DNA of 64,000 nucleotides. It comes from Endozoicomonas sp965199185 (GTDB taxonomy: Bacteria; Pseudomonadota; Gammaproteobacteria; Pseudomonadales; Endozoicomonadaceae). Positions 36,850 to 46,532 of the stretch are shown piece after piece. A program made the translations under genes and the position numbers. The notes below the pieces were generated by a model that was not told the origin of the DNA, did no database searches, and saw nothing but the letters and a program-made list of their open reading frames with translations. The first letter of the stretch is position 1; each line of letters begins with the position of its first letter. Where the stretch lies: contig CBDAQW010000040.1 of NCBI GenBank assembly GCA_965199185.1, positions 65,099-129,098 of the forward strand, written 5' to 3'.

Positions 36850-39189
36850 TTATAACAAGTTAATAAGACCTTGCGCCTCCGCTTTCTGTTCATCCGAACC
36901 CTGATCAACGACTTCCTGCAAAATATCTTTTGCACCATCTTGATCACCCATATCAATATAAGCTCGAGCCAGATCCAGCTTGGTGGCCACTTCATCATCC
37001 TCAGAAAGGAAGTCGAGATCATCATCATTGATAGCTGCTTCAAGGCTAGACCCACCTTCTTCTGAGAAGGCAGCCTGAGCATCTTGAGTGCTTGTCTCTA
37101 TTTCATTTTCGTCAAGATCAAAGTCGTCCAGATCAGGCAGTTCTGTATCAATATCCAGGCTGTTATCTTCAGGCTGGCTTTCTTGCGGTTCATCTTCAAG
37201 GTCAAGATCAAACTCAAGATCACCCAGCCCCGCTGACTCATCAGAATCGGCTGAACTACTGTCACCTAAATCTTCATCGTCAAGATCAAGGTCAAGATCA
37301 AAATCATCAAAGCTGTCGTCTGTCTGCTGAGCCGGCGCTACATCACCAAAAGAGCCTTCAGGGAAGCGAGCCTTAAATACATCCGCTTTACCCATGGCTT
37401 CAATATCATTCAGCCCTTCAAGATCAGATAATGTCTGTTTAAAGCGATCAAGATCATTATTCTCTGCATGAACTTCCAACAACTTCAAACGCAAATCAGA
37501 ACGCTGTGGCTCATCATTGATTGCCTGAAGCAAAAGGTCTGCAGCCTGATTAAACCGCCCATAAGCAATATAGATGTCAGCTTCACTCAGTGCATCTTCT
37601 GTTTCCTGAGTAGTGTTTTGCCCTTCAATGTCGTCCGCTAAAAGTGATTCATCGATTTCCAATGAATCATCAAACTGCAGATTATCACCCGACACCTGTG
37701 TGCTATTGACATTGCTCACCGGGGCAGGATTCAAATCGAAAGATGCTTTATAGGCACCTTGATCAATACTCATCTCGAACTCTTCTTCATCCTGCTTGTT
37801 TTGTTGACGCTTGCGATAAAATACAAGACCACCCAACCCAGCAGGAATCAGGGCTAACAAAAGAATAATCAACGGATTGCTGAACAGAAAATGCATGATT
37901 CCCGGCTGAGATACGGGTTCAGGTGTATACACTGGTTGAGCAACCGGTTTTGCCAGCTCTGCAGATTTCCTCATCTCTGCCTGAAGCGCAGCCATCTGAT
38001 CATCTTTCAGCATGACCAAACGTTTCAGAGTAGCTATCTGTTCATCCAAATCCTTCAGTCGACTCGTCAGCTCAGTATTTTCACGGGTCAACTTGTCCAG
38101 GCGTTCTCTGGTCATCGCCAGTTCAGTTTGTAATGCTCTATTGGCTGCAGCATTGTCAGAACCACCAAGATCCTGGCCACGAGCCGCCTTATGAGTATTG
38201 GTACCAACAATCGCCAGCTTTCCATCTTTATCGGGCGCAGTGCCTGTCTGACGGGCGCTGGTTCGACGTGTAGCATCTATCTGAGCAACCCGGCGACTGG
38301 CATTCCACTCTTTATTCTGACGGGCAACACCGGAAACAGCATCACGCAATGACAACTCCTCAATATCCCGACGAGTAGGCACCCGCAGTATTTCACCCTG
38401 TTTCAGGCGATTGATATTGCCACCAAAAAATGCATCAGGGTTACTGCGTTGAATCGCCAGCATGGTTTGCTGAACACTGACATCGTTGCCAGGACGGACT
38501 CTTTGGGCAATTTCCCAGAGCGTGTCATTCTTCTTTACACGATAAGAATCTACATGGGTCGATCTGAATGTTTTTCTTTTCACCGTCTGATTGACCGGAA
38601 CGTCAGGTCTAAGCTTACGAACCGGCAAGGGTTTTGACTGTGAAGGACTGGCAGGGGGTTTGACTTGAGGGGCAGGGAGATACCCTTGTCCGGCAGGCAC
38701 TTCTCTTTCTAAAGAAGGTGCTCCATAGGAGGGTGTTGCCGGCGGCTGTACCGGAGCAGCAGGCTGTTTAGTGAATGAGGGCGGGTCCAGCAGGATAGTG
38801 TACTCCCTCAGCAAACGACCGGTGGGCCAGTGCACTTCCATCAAAAAATTCAGATAAGGCTCGCGCATTGGCTGGCTGGAGGTAATACGGACGACCCGCT
38901 TACCCGATTCATCCATGACGGTTTTAAAGGTCAGTCCGGTGAGGCTAAACGGGCGCTCTATACCTGCCCGCGCAAAGTCTGATCGACTGGCCAGGTTAGG
39001 GAGTATTTCAGTTCTGGTGAGATCATCAACTTGCAGCAGCTCAATCTCGGCCACCAAAGGCTGGTTAAGTGAAGAGTAAAGACTGACCTCTCCAAGACCC
39101 AGAGCAGAGACATTAGCAGAACCAAGAGCTCCCGCCAGCACCGCCATCACTACAAGTTTTTGCAGTCTCATTGTGAATCCTTGTTTCAT
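36850..39189 (-). CDS. fimV: FimV-like peptidoglycan-binding motility/polarity protein
   Basis: 779 residues with the full FimV layout: signal peptide (LVVMAVLAGALGSANVSALGLGE), the conserved FimV N-terminal domain (SLNQPLVAEIELL to TILLDPPSF), a Pro-rich linker, a LysM domain near residues 214-270 (YRVKKNDTLWEIAQRVRPG), a coiled coil near 355-425, a membrane helix near 447-465 (PLIILLLALIPAGLGGLVFY), a long Asp/Glu-rich cytoplasmic region with a TPR-like segment (EADIYIAYGRFNQAADLLLQA) and the C-terminal FimV domain (ATKLDLARAYIDMGDQDGAKDIL). The second Met (39171, MRLQKLVV) may be the true start. In Pseudomonas FimV supports type IV pili and polar assembly. It follows asd and the asd-like gene, as in Pseudomonas. 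Confidence 0.92.
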   Translation of the reverse strand: MKQGFTMRLQKLVVMAVLAGALGSANVSALGLGEVSLYSSLNQPLVAEIELLQVDDLTRTEILPNLASRSDFARAGIERPFSLTGLTFKTVMDESGKRVVRITSSQPMREPYLNFLMEVHWPTGRLLREYTILLDPPSFTKQPAAPVQPPATPSYGAPSLEREVPAGQGYLPAPQVKPPASPSQSKPLPVRKLRPDVPVNQTVKRKTFRSTHVDSYRVKKNDTLWEIAQRVRPGNDVSVQQTMLAIQRSNPDAFFGGNINRLKQGEILRVPTRRDIEELSLRDAVSGVARQNKEWNASRRVAQIDATRRTSARQTGTAPDKDGKLAIVGTNTHKAARGQDLGGSDNAAANRALQTELAMTRERLDKLTRENTELTSRLKDLDEQIATLKRLVMLKDDQMAALQAEMRKSAELAKPVAQPVYTPEPVSQPGIMHFLFSNPLIILLLALIPAGLGGLVFYRKRQQNKQDEEEFEMSIDQGAYKASFDLNPAPVSNVNSTQVSGDNLQFDDSLEIDESLLADDIEGQNTTQETEDALSEADIYIAYGRFNQAADLLLQAINDEPQRSDLRLKLLEVHAENNDLDRFKQTLSDLEGLNDIEAMGKADVFKARFPEGSFGDVAPAQQTDDSFDDFDLDLDLDDEDLGDSSSADSDESAGLGDLEFDLDLEDEPQESQPEDNSLDIDTELPDLDDFDLDENEIETSTQDAQAAFSEEGGSSLEAAINDDDLDFLSEDDEVATKLDLARAYIDMGDQDGAKDILQEVVDQGSDEQKAEAQGLINLL

Positions 39190-39422
39190 GCATATACTGA
39201 TTGCTGTTCCCCCCTGTTCTCAACGAATTGCCCCGCTCGCTGGCGGATCAAAACACATTTGCAGCAACAACCAGACATGCTTTCTATTCCATGACGGGCG
39301 CTGGTACTCGAAAGTGACAAAACCCGAAAGTTACAAAAATTGTCAGGAAGGATGAAAGAGCACAGCCATTGTTCATTATTTAACCCAAAAGTCTGCACTC
39401 TTCTATACATAACGCTAAGTTA

Positions 39423-40442
39423 TCATTTTGCCAAGTCTTTTATCAATAACTCAGCAACATCAACTACTTCGACAGCACCACGTTTTACACCATCTGCCAC
39501 CAGCCAGAAACTCAGATCTGTACCATAAACGGAGGTCTGACGAAGTCGTCCTATCCGAATTTCATCACTCCCCGCAGCTTCTTCTGCCGTCGGGTATGAA
39601 CCACTGGCAGATAACTCATGCGCAGGCATTTCGGACAGCAGATCCGCAACTTCCTGAATATTCATCGGCTGCTCACTGTCTAAATCCACTACCAAACTAT
39701 CACCAAAGAAAACCGGTGCTTTGACGCAGGTCACCCGAACGTCAATTTCATGATTTAGCATGCTGCTTAGTTCAGCACGCAGGTGATTCTCTGACTCTGA
39801 CTCACCCTGCTCATCTATAGTGCCAACCTGCGGTAATAGGTTGTACGCCACCCGATGAGGATACGTTTTTGTCTCCACCGGTTTACCATTAAGCAGCTGA
39901 ACGGTTTGAGTCCGAAGGGCATCGACACCGTCGTTACCCGCATGGGATACTGACAGGCACACCGTCAGATTAAGGCGAGTCAAACCAAAGCGGTTATGGA
40001 GTTGCTGTAATACTGGTAGTAATAAGATCGCCGGACCAGATGGCACCACTGCATAGCGGTTCAACTTTGCTTCTTCGAGCAAGTAATCATTCATTCCCAC
40101 CAACACAGGCATACTGTGCCCCTGAGCCGCAGCTCCGGCAGACGCATCAATGACCATACAACCGGCATCAACAGCCTGTGCCATCATATCAGGGTCACGG
40201 GAAGTACCCGCCGGAATAAACAAAATGTCGATATCGACAAAATCGACACTGTTGCTTTTTATCAGTTCCAGCTCTTCACCAAGATATTCAACTGTGACCG
40301 AATCATCTGAGCCAAGCGGGTAGAGTTTGATGGCAGGAAACTGTCGTTCTTCCAGCAGGCGAATCAGCGTATCGCCGGCAAGACTGCCCGCATCGCTTAC
40401 GGCAATGTCATAAGTACGTGTCATAGGATTGGTTGCAACCAC
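39423..40442 (-). CDS. USG-1-like protein, aspartate-semialdehyde dehydrogenase paralogue
   Basis: 339 residues (possible start at 40424, MTRTYDIAV). It shares the ASADH fold: N-terminal Rossmann DAGSLAGDTLIRLLEERQFP and the dimerisation domain with LNLTVCLSVSHAGNDGVDAL and VRVTCVKAPVFFGDSLVV. At the active-site position, where ASADH has N-C-T/S, it reads VPSGPAILLLPVL, so the catalytic Cys is missing. It is therefore unlikely to be a working dehydrogenase. The same asd-usg-fimV order is found in Pseudomonas. Confidence 0.87.
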   Translation of the reverse strand: MVATNPMTRTYDIAVSDAGSLAGDTLIRLLEERQFPAIKLYPLGSDDSVTVEYLGEELELIKSNSVDFVDIDILFIPAGTSRDPDMMAQAVDAGCMVIDASAGAAAQGHSMPVLVGMNDYLLEEAKLNRYAVVPSGPAILLLPVLQQLHNRFGLTRLNLTVCLSVSHAGNDGVDALRTQTVQLLNGKPVETKTYPHRVAYNLLPQVGTIDEQGESESENHLRAELSSMLNHEIDVRVTCVKAPVFFGDSLVVDLDSEQPMNIQEVADLLSEMPAHELSASGSYPTAEEAAGSDEIRIGRLRQTSVYGTDLSFWLVADGVKRGAVEVVDVAELLIKDLAK

Positions 40443-40668
40443 TAGCTATTAAATTGCGGAGTACTTTAAACAGCGTTGGGTCAACAGGCAAGCGGCTGAT
40501 AAGGTTTGAAGAATAGAGGTGCCATTGTAGCTTGGCATGCCCGAAGAACATGCCAACAATGCGCTCAGAGAGCGCAAAAAGGATAATATTTTCTCCGCAT
40601 TTCATGCTGATTGTCGGCTCTTATGCCCTGTGGGTACCTGCCTTCGGCGGAAACCGGCCTACAAACCA

Positions 40669-41775
40669 TCAGACAAGAATGCGTAGCATCCGGCGCAAAG
40701 GTTCTGCAGCACCCCAGAGCAGTTGGTCACCCACCGTAAAGGCTGACAGATATTCCGGCCCCATATTCAGCTTACGGATACGACCCACAGGAATACCTAA
40801 GCCACCAGTAACCGCCGCTGGTGTCAGCTGTTGCATACTGGCTTCACGGTCATTCGGAATCAGTGAAACCCAGTCATTGGCTTCTGATACCAGACTTTCA
40901 ATATCATTCATGGGAATGTCTTTGCGCAATTTGATGGTCAGCGCCTGACTATGGCAACGCATCGTTCCGACGCGGACACACACGCCATCCACCGGCACAG
41001 GAGCCTCCTGACGTCCGAGAATTTTATTGGTCTCAGCCTGAGCCTTCCACTCTTCACGGCTTTGACCGTTGTCCATCTGCTTATCGATGTAAGGAATCAG
41101 GCTACCTGCCAGTGGCACACCAAACTCATTAGTGGGCAGATCTGAACTCTTTAGCAAACTGGACGTTTTACGATCGATATCCAGAATAGCACTGGCTGGG
41201 TCTGCCAGTTCAGCAGCCACATTATGATGAATAGCACCCATCTGGCTAATCAGTTCACGCATATTACGGGCACCGGCACCACTGGCAGCCTGATAGGTCA
41301 TGGCACTGACCCATTCCACAGCATCTTCACGGAACAGACCGCCAATGGCCATCAGCATTAGAGATACGGTGCAGTTACCGCCGATAAAGTTTTTCACACC
41401 ATTATTGAGAGCTTGATCGATGACACCCCGGTTAACCGGATCCAGCACGACCACAGCACTGTCATCCATGCGCAGTGAAGACGCTGCATCGATCCAGTAT
41501 CCCTCCCAACCGGCATCTCGTAATGGTTGAAAGACTTTCGACGTATAATCTCCCCCCTGGCAGGAGATAATAACATCCATGGATTTCAGAGCCTCAATGG
41601 AGTGAGCATCCTGCAATTCGGTGACAGGTTTACCAACATTCGGGCCGGCCTGACCCAATTGCGATGTGGTAAAGAAGACTGGCTCAATCTCGGCGAAATC
41701 ATTTTTTTCGCGCATACGATCCATCAGCACGGAACCTACCATGCCTCGCCATCCTACAAAACCCACTCTTTTCAT
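40669..41775 (-). CDS. asd: Aspartate-semialdehyde dehydrogenase
   Basis: 368 residues, the usual length of the E. coli-type enzyme. VGFVGWRGMVGSVLMDRM (NADP loop), FIGGNCTVSLMLMA (catalytic Cys) and GTMRCHSQALTIKL (substrate His) are present. It reduces aspartyl phosphate to aspartate semialdehyde for lysine, threonine, methionine and diaminopimelate. It works downstream of LysC, which is at 58 kb here. It lies 30 bp after leuB on the same strand. Confidence 0.96.
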   Translation of the reverse strand: MKRVGFVGWRGMVGSVLMDRMREKNDFAEIEPVFFTTSQLGQAGPNVGKPVTELQDAHSIEALKSMDVIISCQGGDYTSKVFQPLRDAGWEGYWIDAASSLRMDDSAVVVLDPVNRGVIDQALNNGVKNFIGGNCTVSLMLMAIGGLFREDAVEWVSAMTYQAASGAGARNMRELISQMGAIHHNVAAELADPASAILDIDRKTSSLLKSSDLPTNEFGVPLAGSLIPYIDKQMDNGQSREEWKAQAETNKILGRQEAPVPVDGVCVRVGTMRCHSQALTIKLRKDIPMNDIESLVSEANDWVSLIPNDREASMQQLTPAAVTGGLGIPVGRIRKLNMGPEYLSAFTVGDQLLWGAAEPLRRMLRILV

Positions 41776-41805
41776 CTGAACACCCCTGATACTGATTTCT
41801 GATTA

Positions 41806-42885
41806 TCAACTATTTAACATTTGCACTACGGCATCACCCATTTCGGAGGTGCCAACAATCTTACAACCTTCTGACGCAATATCTCCGGTCCGCAGTCCCT
41901 GATCGAGCACATCACTCACCGCCTGTTCAATGGCTTCTGCCGCAGCAACTTCGCCGAGAGAGTAACGCAGCAACATCGCCAGAGAGAGAATTTGAGCCAG
42001 TGGATTCGCTTTGTTTTGTCCGGCAATATCCGGCGCTGAACCGTGCACCGGCTCATACATCCCCTGATTCTGTTCATTCAGCGATGCAGAAGGCAGCATA
42101 CCGATGGAACCGGTCAACATGGCAGCACAGTCGCTGAGAATGTCACCAAACATGTTACCTGTCACCATTACATCAAACTGCTTTGGTGCACGTACCAACT
42201 GCATAGCCGCATTATCGACATACATGTGGCTGAGCTCGACATCCTGATACTGCTTTGCTTCTTCTGTCACCTGTTCACGCCAGAGAGCGGTCACTTCCAG
42301 CACGTTGGACTTATCCACAGAGCAAAGACGACCACCTCGCTTCTGTGCAGCTTCAAAGGCTACTTTAGCGATACGTTTAATTTCGGACTCGCGGTAAACG
42401 TAGGTATTGAACCCTTCCCGCTCTCCATCTTCCAAAGTCCGGACGCCACGAGGCTCACCAAAATAGATGCCGCCGGTTAATTCACGGACAATCAGAATAT
42501 CCAGCCCCGCCACCAGCTCAGGTTTCAGGCTGGAAGCACTGGCTAACTGCGGAAACAAAATAGCCGGACGAAGGTTAGCAAATAAATCCATACCGGCACG
42601 CAATTTCAGCAAACCTTTTTCAGGCCGCTGTTCCATTGGTCGATCATCCCATTTAGGACCACCGACTGCACCGAATAAAACGGCATCGGATTTTTTCGCT
42701 TGCTCCAATGTGCTTTCACTTAAAGGCACACCTTCTTCATCAATCGCTGCGCCACCGACAAGACCATGAGAGACTTCAATGTCTAAATTGAAACGCTGCT
42801 TCACGACATCTAATACTTTCAGCGCTTCTGCCACAATTTCGGGGCCGATACCATCTCCGGGGAGACATAAAATGTTTTTGCTCAT
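41806..42885 (-). CDS. leuB: 3-isopropylmalate dehydrogenase LeuB
   Basis: 359 residues. LPGDGIGPEIVAEALKVL at the start, LLKLRAGMDLFANLRPA, the substrate Arg/Tyr region and NMFGDILSDCAAMLTGSIGMLPSAS (metal ligands) are all present. It oxidatively decarboxylates 3-isopropylmalate in leucine synthesis. Follows leuD by about 50 bp in the leuCDB operon. Confidence 0.97.
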   Translation of the reverse strand: MSKNILCLPGDGIGPEIVAEALKVLDVVKQRFNLDIEVSHGLVGGAAIDEEGVPLSESTLEQAKKSDAVLFGAVGGPKWDDRPMEQRPEKGLLKLRAGMDLFANLRPAILFPQLASASSLKPELVAGLDILIVRELTGGIYFGEPRGVRTLEDGEREGFNTYVYRESEIKRIAKVAFEAAQKRGGRLCSVDKSNVLEVTALWREQVTEEAKQYQDVELSHMYVDNAAMQLVRAPKQFDVMVTGNMFGDILSDCAAMLTGSIGMLPSASLNEQNQGMYEPVHGSAPDIAGQNKANPLAQILSLAMLLRYSLGEVAAAEAIEQAVSDVLDQGLRTGDIASEGCKIVGTSEMGDAVVQMLNS

Positions 42886-42938
42886 CGTTGTTCCTTCTAT
42901 AACCTGATGCTGAGAATGCTATTAATCTGCGACCTACG

Positions 42939-43580
42939 TTATTTCGCAAATAACCAGGGACTGTTTTGCTGGTGCTTCCCTTCAAAAGTGCGAATATGTT
43001 CCGCATCTTCTAACGTCAGACCAATGTCGTCCAACCCGTTAAGCAGGCAATGGCGGCGAAAAGCATCGACGGTAAACGACCACTCACTACCATCAGGCTT
43101 AATGACTTTTTCCCGCTCAAGGTCAATCTTCATCTGATAGCCTTCATTGGCTTCAATGGCAACAAACAGTTCTTCCACCTGTTCTTCCGACAGAGTAATA
43201 GGCAGAATCCCATTCTTGAAACAGTTGTTATAGAAAATATCCGCAAAACTCGGTGCAATCACACAACGAAAACCATAGTCGTCTAAAGCCCAGGGGGCAT
43301 GTTCACGACTGGAACCACAGCCAAAATTTCTACGAGCCACCAGAACCGAAGCGTCCTGATAACGAGGCTGGTTTAATACAAACTCCGGGTTCAGTGGCCG
43401 CTGAGAACAGTCCTGCCCCGGATACCCCTCATCCTGATAGCGCAGCTCATCAAACAGATTCACACCAAAGCCAGTCCGCTTGATGGATTTCAGAAACTGT
43501 TTCGGGATAATCATGTCGGTATCAACATTGGCACGATCTAATGGTGCTACTATGCCTTGATGTACAGTAAATGCCTGCAT
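42939..43580 (-). CDS. leuD: 3-isopropylmalate dehydratase small subunit LeuD
   Basis: 213 residues. VAPLDRANVDTDMIIPKQFLKSI and NFGCGSSREHAPWALDDYGFRCVIAPSFADIFYNN are diagnostic. It pairs with LeuC to isomerise isopropylmalate. It starts 2 bp after the leuC stop. Confidence 0.97.
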   Translation of the reverse strand: MQAFTVHQGIVAPLDRANVDTDMIIPKQFLKSIKRTGFGVNLFDELRYQDEGYPGQDCSQRPLNPEFVLNQPRYQDASVLVARRNFGCGSSREHAPWALDDYGFRCVIAPSFADIFYNNCFKNGILPITLSEEQVEELFVAIEANEGYQMKIDLEREKVIKPDGSEWSFTVDAFRRHCLLNGLDDIGLTLEDAEHIRTFEGKHQQNSPWLFAK

Positions 43581-43582
43581 GA

Positions 43583-45013
43583 TTAAGCTCCCCCTGCGAA
43601 AGAACGAACATCCACAAAATGACCGGCAATCGCCGCCGCTGCCGCCATCGCAGGGCTCACCAGATGCGTACGACCGCCAAACCCCTGACGACCTTCAAAG
43701 TTACGGTTGGATGTCGATGCACAATGCTCACCATTACCCAGCTTGTCGGCATTCATCGCCAGACACATGGAACATCCCGGTTCACGCCATTGCAGACCTG
43801 CATCGATGAAAATATCATGCAACCCTTCCGCTTCAGCCTGTTTTTTAACCAAACCAGAACCGGGCACAACCAAGGCTTCTTTAACACTGTCGGATACTTT
43901 TTTTCCTTTTACGACAGCTGCCGCTTCTCGCAGGTCTTCAATTCTGGAGTTAGTACAGGAACCAATGAAAACCCGATCCACTGGAATATCGGTAATTTTC
44001 TGACCTGCTGTCAGCCCCATATATTCCAGCGCTCTGGTGTAACCTTCCTGCTTCACTTCATCAGGTGCGTCTGCAGGATCAGGGACAGAAGCATTAACGG
44101 GAAGCACCATTTCAGGCGAAGTCCCCCAACTCACCTGGGGAATAATGTCTTCGCCACGCATCTCTATGACATGATCGAATTCAGCATCGTCATCGGAATG
44201 CAAATCCTGCCATTGAGCAACGGCCTGATTCCAGTGTTCACCAGCAGGAGCAAATGGACGACCAGCGACGTAATCAATGGTCGTCTGATCAACCGCTACC
44301 AACCCAACTCTGGCACCCGCTTCAATCGCCATATTACAAACGGTCATACGACCTTCCATGCTCATAGCACGGAATACATCACCACCAAACTCAATGGCAC
44401 AGCCTGTGCCGCCAGCAGTGCCAATTGTGGCGATAATTGCCAGTATGACATCCTTGGCAGTCACGCCTGTACCCAGTTCACCGTCCACCCGAACCAGCAT
44501 GTTTTTCATTTTTTTAGCGACAAGGCACTGAGTCGCCAGTACATGTTCTACTTCCGACGTACCTATACCATGAGCCAATGCACCAAAGGCACCATGAGTA
44601 GCGGTATGTGAGTCACCACAAACCAGCGTCATACCTGGCAGAGTGGCTCCCTGCTCAGGACCGACCACATGCACAATCCCCTGACGGATGTCGTGCATAT
44701 CAAACTGGGTAATGCCGAAGTCATTGCAGTTTTCATCCAGTGTTTTCACCTGAATTTTTGACACCGGATCAACAATACCTTCGATACCATCAACGCGTTC
44801 ATTGGGTGTTGTTGGTACGTTATGATCCGGAGTAGCCAGATTGGCATCGGTGCGCCAGGGCTGCCGACCTGCCAGTCGAAGCCCTTCAAATGCCTGTGGA
44901 GAAGTCACTTCATGCAGTAGATGCCTGTCGATATAGATCAGGGCTGAACCATCATCGCGTTGACGAACAAGGTGGGCATCCCACAACTTGTCATAAAGGG
45001 TTTTACCGGCCAT
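43583..45013 (-). CDS. leuC: 3-isopropylmalate dehydratase large subunit LeuC
   Basis: 476 residues, aconitase family. Iron-sulfur Cys ligands are visible in FIGSCTNSRIEDL and in EPGCSMCLAMN. VCGDSHTATHGAFGALAHGIGTSEVEHVLATQ is typical. A CGGAG ribosome site precedes the ATG. First gene of leuC-leuD-leuB, with asd and the USG-1-like gene downstream on the same strand. A LysR gene is divergent 490 bp away, the gap being filled by two repeats. Confidence 0.97.
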   Translation of the reverse strand: MAGKTLYDKLWDAHLVRQRDDGSALIYIDRHLLHEVTSPQAFEGLRLAGRQPWRTDANLATPDHNVPTTPNERVDGIEGIVDPVSKIQVKTLDENCNDFGITQFDMHDIRQGIVHVVGPEQGATLPGMTLVCGDSHTATHGAFGALAHGIGTSEVEHVLATQCLVAKKMKNMLVRVDGELGTGVTAKDVILAIIATIGTAGGTGCAIEFGGDVFRAMSMEGRMTVCNMAIEAGARVGLVAVDQTTIDYVAGRPFAPAGEHWNQAVAQWQDLHSDDDAEFDHVIEMRGEDIIPQVSWGTSPEMVLPVNASVPDPADAPDEVKQEGYTRALEYMGLTAGQKITDIPVDRVFIGSCTNSRIEDLREAAAVVKGKKVSDSVKEALVVPGSGLVKKQAEAEGLHDIFIDAGLQWREPGCSMCLAMNADKLGNGEHCASTSNRNFEGRQGFGGRTHLVSPAMAAAAAIAGHFVDVRSFAGGA

Positions 45014-45048
45014 TGAAGTACTCCGGAGATATTGTTTAGAGAAACAAC

Positions 45049-45215
45049 TTAGGAGTAGTCCTGAAATAACCTCCTGCTTTTTTCTACCTTCGTTCGCCCT
45101 GAGCCTGTCGAAGTGTGAGCGGCGGGAAGCCGGGATTTATGCCCTTCGACAAGCTCAGGGCGAACGGGTTTTGAGAACTCCGCAAATCCGGAAGTTATTT
45201 TCAGACTACTCCTTA
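45049..45215. repeat. 167-bp palindromic element in the leuC upstream region
   Basis: Outer arms TTAGGAGTAGTCCTGAAATA (45049) and, inverted, TAAGGAGTAGTCTGAAAATA (ending 45215) enclose an inner hairpin whose arms are CGTTCGCCCTGAGCCTGTCG (45091) and the complement of CGACAAGCTCAGGGCGAACG (45147-45166). The inner arm family is the same as in the 114-bp repeats at 6386 and 59679. Confidence 0.85.
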
Positions 45216-45257
45216 CTGTTTGATTTTCGTACCGTATTTAAACGATTACTGAGTTTA

Positions 45258-45397
45258 CCCTATGTGTGACTTTTATCTCGTAGGTTGCCAATCCATGGCT
45301 TATGGGTTCTGTGCACTCTGCTGTCACCCCGTACAGGGACTGTACGGTATCCACGCGGCATGGATAGCCATATTGAAATCAAAAGTCACACATCGGG
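45258..45397. repeat. MITE-like palindromic element, copy 3 (140 bp)
   Basis: Ends CCCTATGTGTGACTTTTA and the complement of AAAAGTCACACATCGGG (to 45397) match the element at 20784 in the opposite orientation, with shared TTGCCAATCCATGGCTTATGGG and CCCGTACAGGGACTGTACGG. It lies only 42 bp from the preceding element, within the leuC-lysR gap. Confidence 0.85.
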
Positions 45398-45506
45398 TTG
45401 AGTTTCTATCAGGCATCCTAGCGCCACATAACAAATAACTCAAATTCATCTTTTTTATAGCATTGATTATAATAAGGAATACCATTTCAATCCAGAGTCT
45501 TTCATC

Positions 45507-46403
45507 ATGGATACCAATAGCCTGACCGCCTTCCTTGCCGTGGTAGACTGCGGCTCATTCTCTGAAGCAGCAGAAAAGCTGTATCTCACTCAACCCGCTG
45601 TCAGTAAGCGTATAGCTACATTAGAAGATCAGCTTGGCATGCCGCTGTTTGACCGCACAGGCAGAACTACATCCTTAAATGAAGCCGGTCGGACGTTGTT
45701 ACCACGAGCACGCAAGATGCTCGAACTTCTAAACGACACCCGGCAGGAAATTACCAATCTGAGTGGTCAGATTAAAGGTCCGCTGTCTATTGCTACCAGT
45801 CATCATATTGGTCTACGACGACTGCCTGATACGTTAAAACAATTTTCAAAACAGTATCCAGAGGTTGATCTGGATATTCATTTTGTTGACTCTGAAGCCT
45901 CCTACGAAATGCTTGCCCGTGGTGAAATAGAGCTGGGCATTATTACTCTTTCACCGGAAAGCCCTGCCAATGTAATCGCCAGAAGGATATGGGACGACCC
46001 CTTGGTGTTTATGGCCGCTAAAGATCACCCTCTGGCAAAAGACAAAAGGATAACCACTGAACGACTGAGTCAATTTCAAACTGTACTGCCCGGACCAAAA
46101 ACCTTCACTTATCGAATGGTGCAACGATTATTTGAAGAAGAAAAGCTGGTCTTAAACACCGTTATGTCCACCAACTATCTCGAAACCTTGAGAATGCTGG
46201 CATCGATTGGTCTGGCATGGTGCATTCTGCCAGCGTCCATGCTGGGTGATGATCTGATCAAACTGAATGTACAATTAAACGACAACCGGCAACCACCTAT
46301 TCGACAACTTGGTGTCATATATCACCAGAAACGCACACTTTCCAATAGTGCCAGGGCTTTACTGGATATTCTCGATACAGTAGCCAAAAGAAACAGTGTA
46401 TAG
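45507..46403 (+). CDS. LysR-family transcriptional regulator
   Basis: 298 residues. The N-terminal winged helix (MDTNSLTAFLAVVDCGSFSEAAEKLYLTQPAVSKRIATLEDQLGMPLFDR) is classic, and a LysR substrate-binding domain follows (LSIATSHHIGLRRLPDTLKQF, LGIITLSPESP, VMSTNYLETLRMLASIGLAWCILP). It is divergent from leuC, as its Pseudomonas counterpart is, so control of the leu operon is likely; the effector is unknown. Confidence 0.92.
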   Translation: MDTNSLTAFLAVVDCGSFSEAAEKLYLTQPAVSKRIATLEDQLGMPLFDRTGRTTSLNEAGRTLLPRARKMLELLNDTRQEITNLSGQIKGPLSIATSHHIGLRRLPDTLKQFSKQYPEVDLDIHFVDSEASYEMLARGEIELGIITLSPESPANVIARRIWDDPLVFMAAKDHPLAKDKRITTERLSQFQTVLPGPKTFTYRMVQRLFEEEKLVLNTVMSTNYLETLRMLASIGLAWCILPASMLGDDLIKLNVQLNDNRQPPIRQLGVIYHQKRTLSNSARALLDILDTVAKRNSV

Positions 46404-46532
46404 TACCGCTGCTTTTTTAACCGTCTTTACATATCGGTGATGGTTTTGTCGGGGCTGACGTCGAATCTCCTGACCGACACAAAGCGTTTTTCAATGCTCT
46501 CTTTCTGCTGTAAAACAAGGCTTCTCAATATT

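Noticed and set aside
37088..37376. Ser/Arg-rich plus-strand frames
   Set aside because: They are the complement of the Asp/Glu-rich repeat region of fimV, which gives such low-complexity reading.
43619..44611. 330-codon plus-strand frame opposite leuC
   Set aside because: leuC has all iron-sulfur and substrate motifs; the opposite frame is Cys/Phe/Thr-rich noise.
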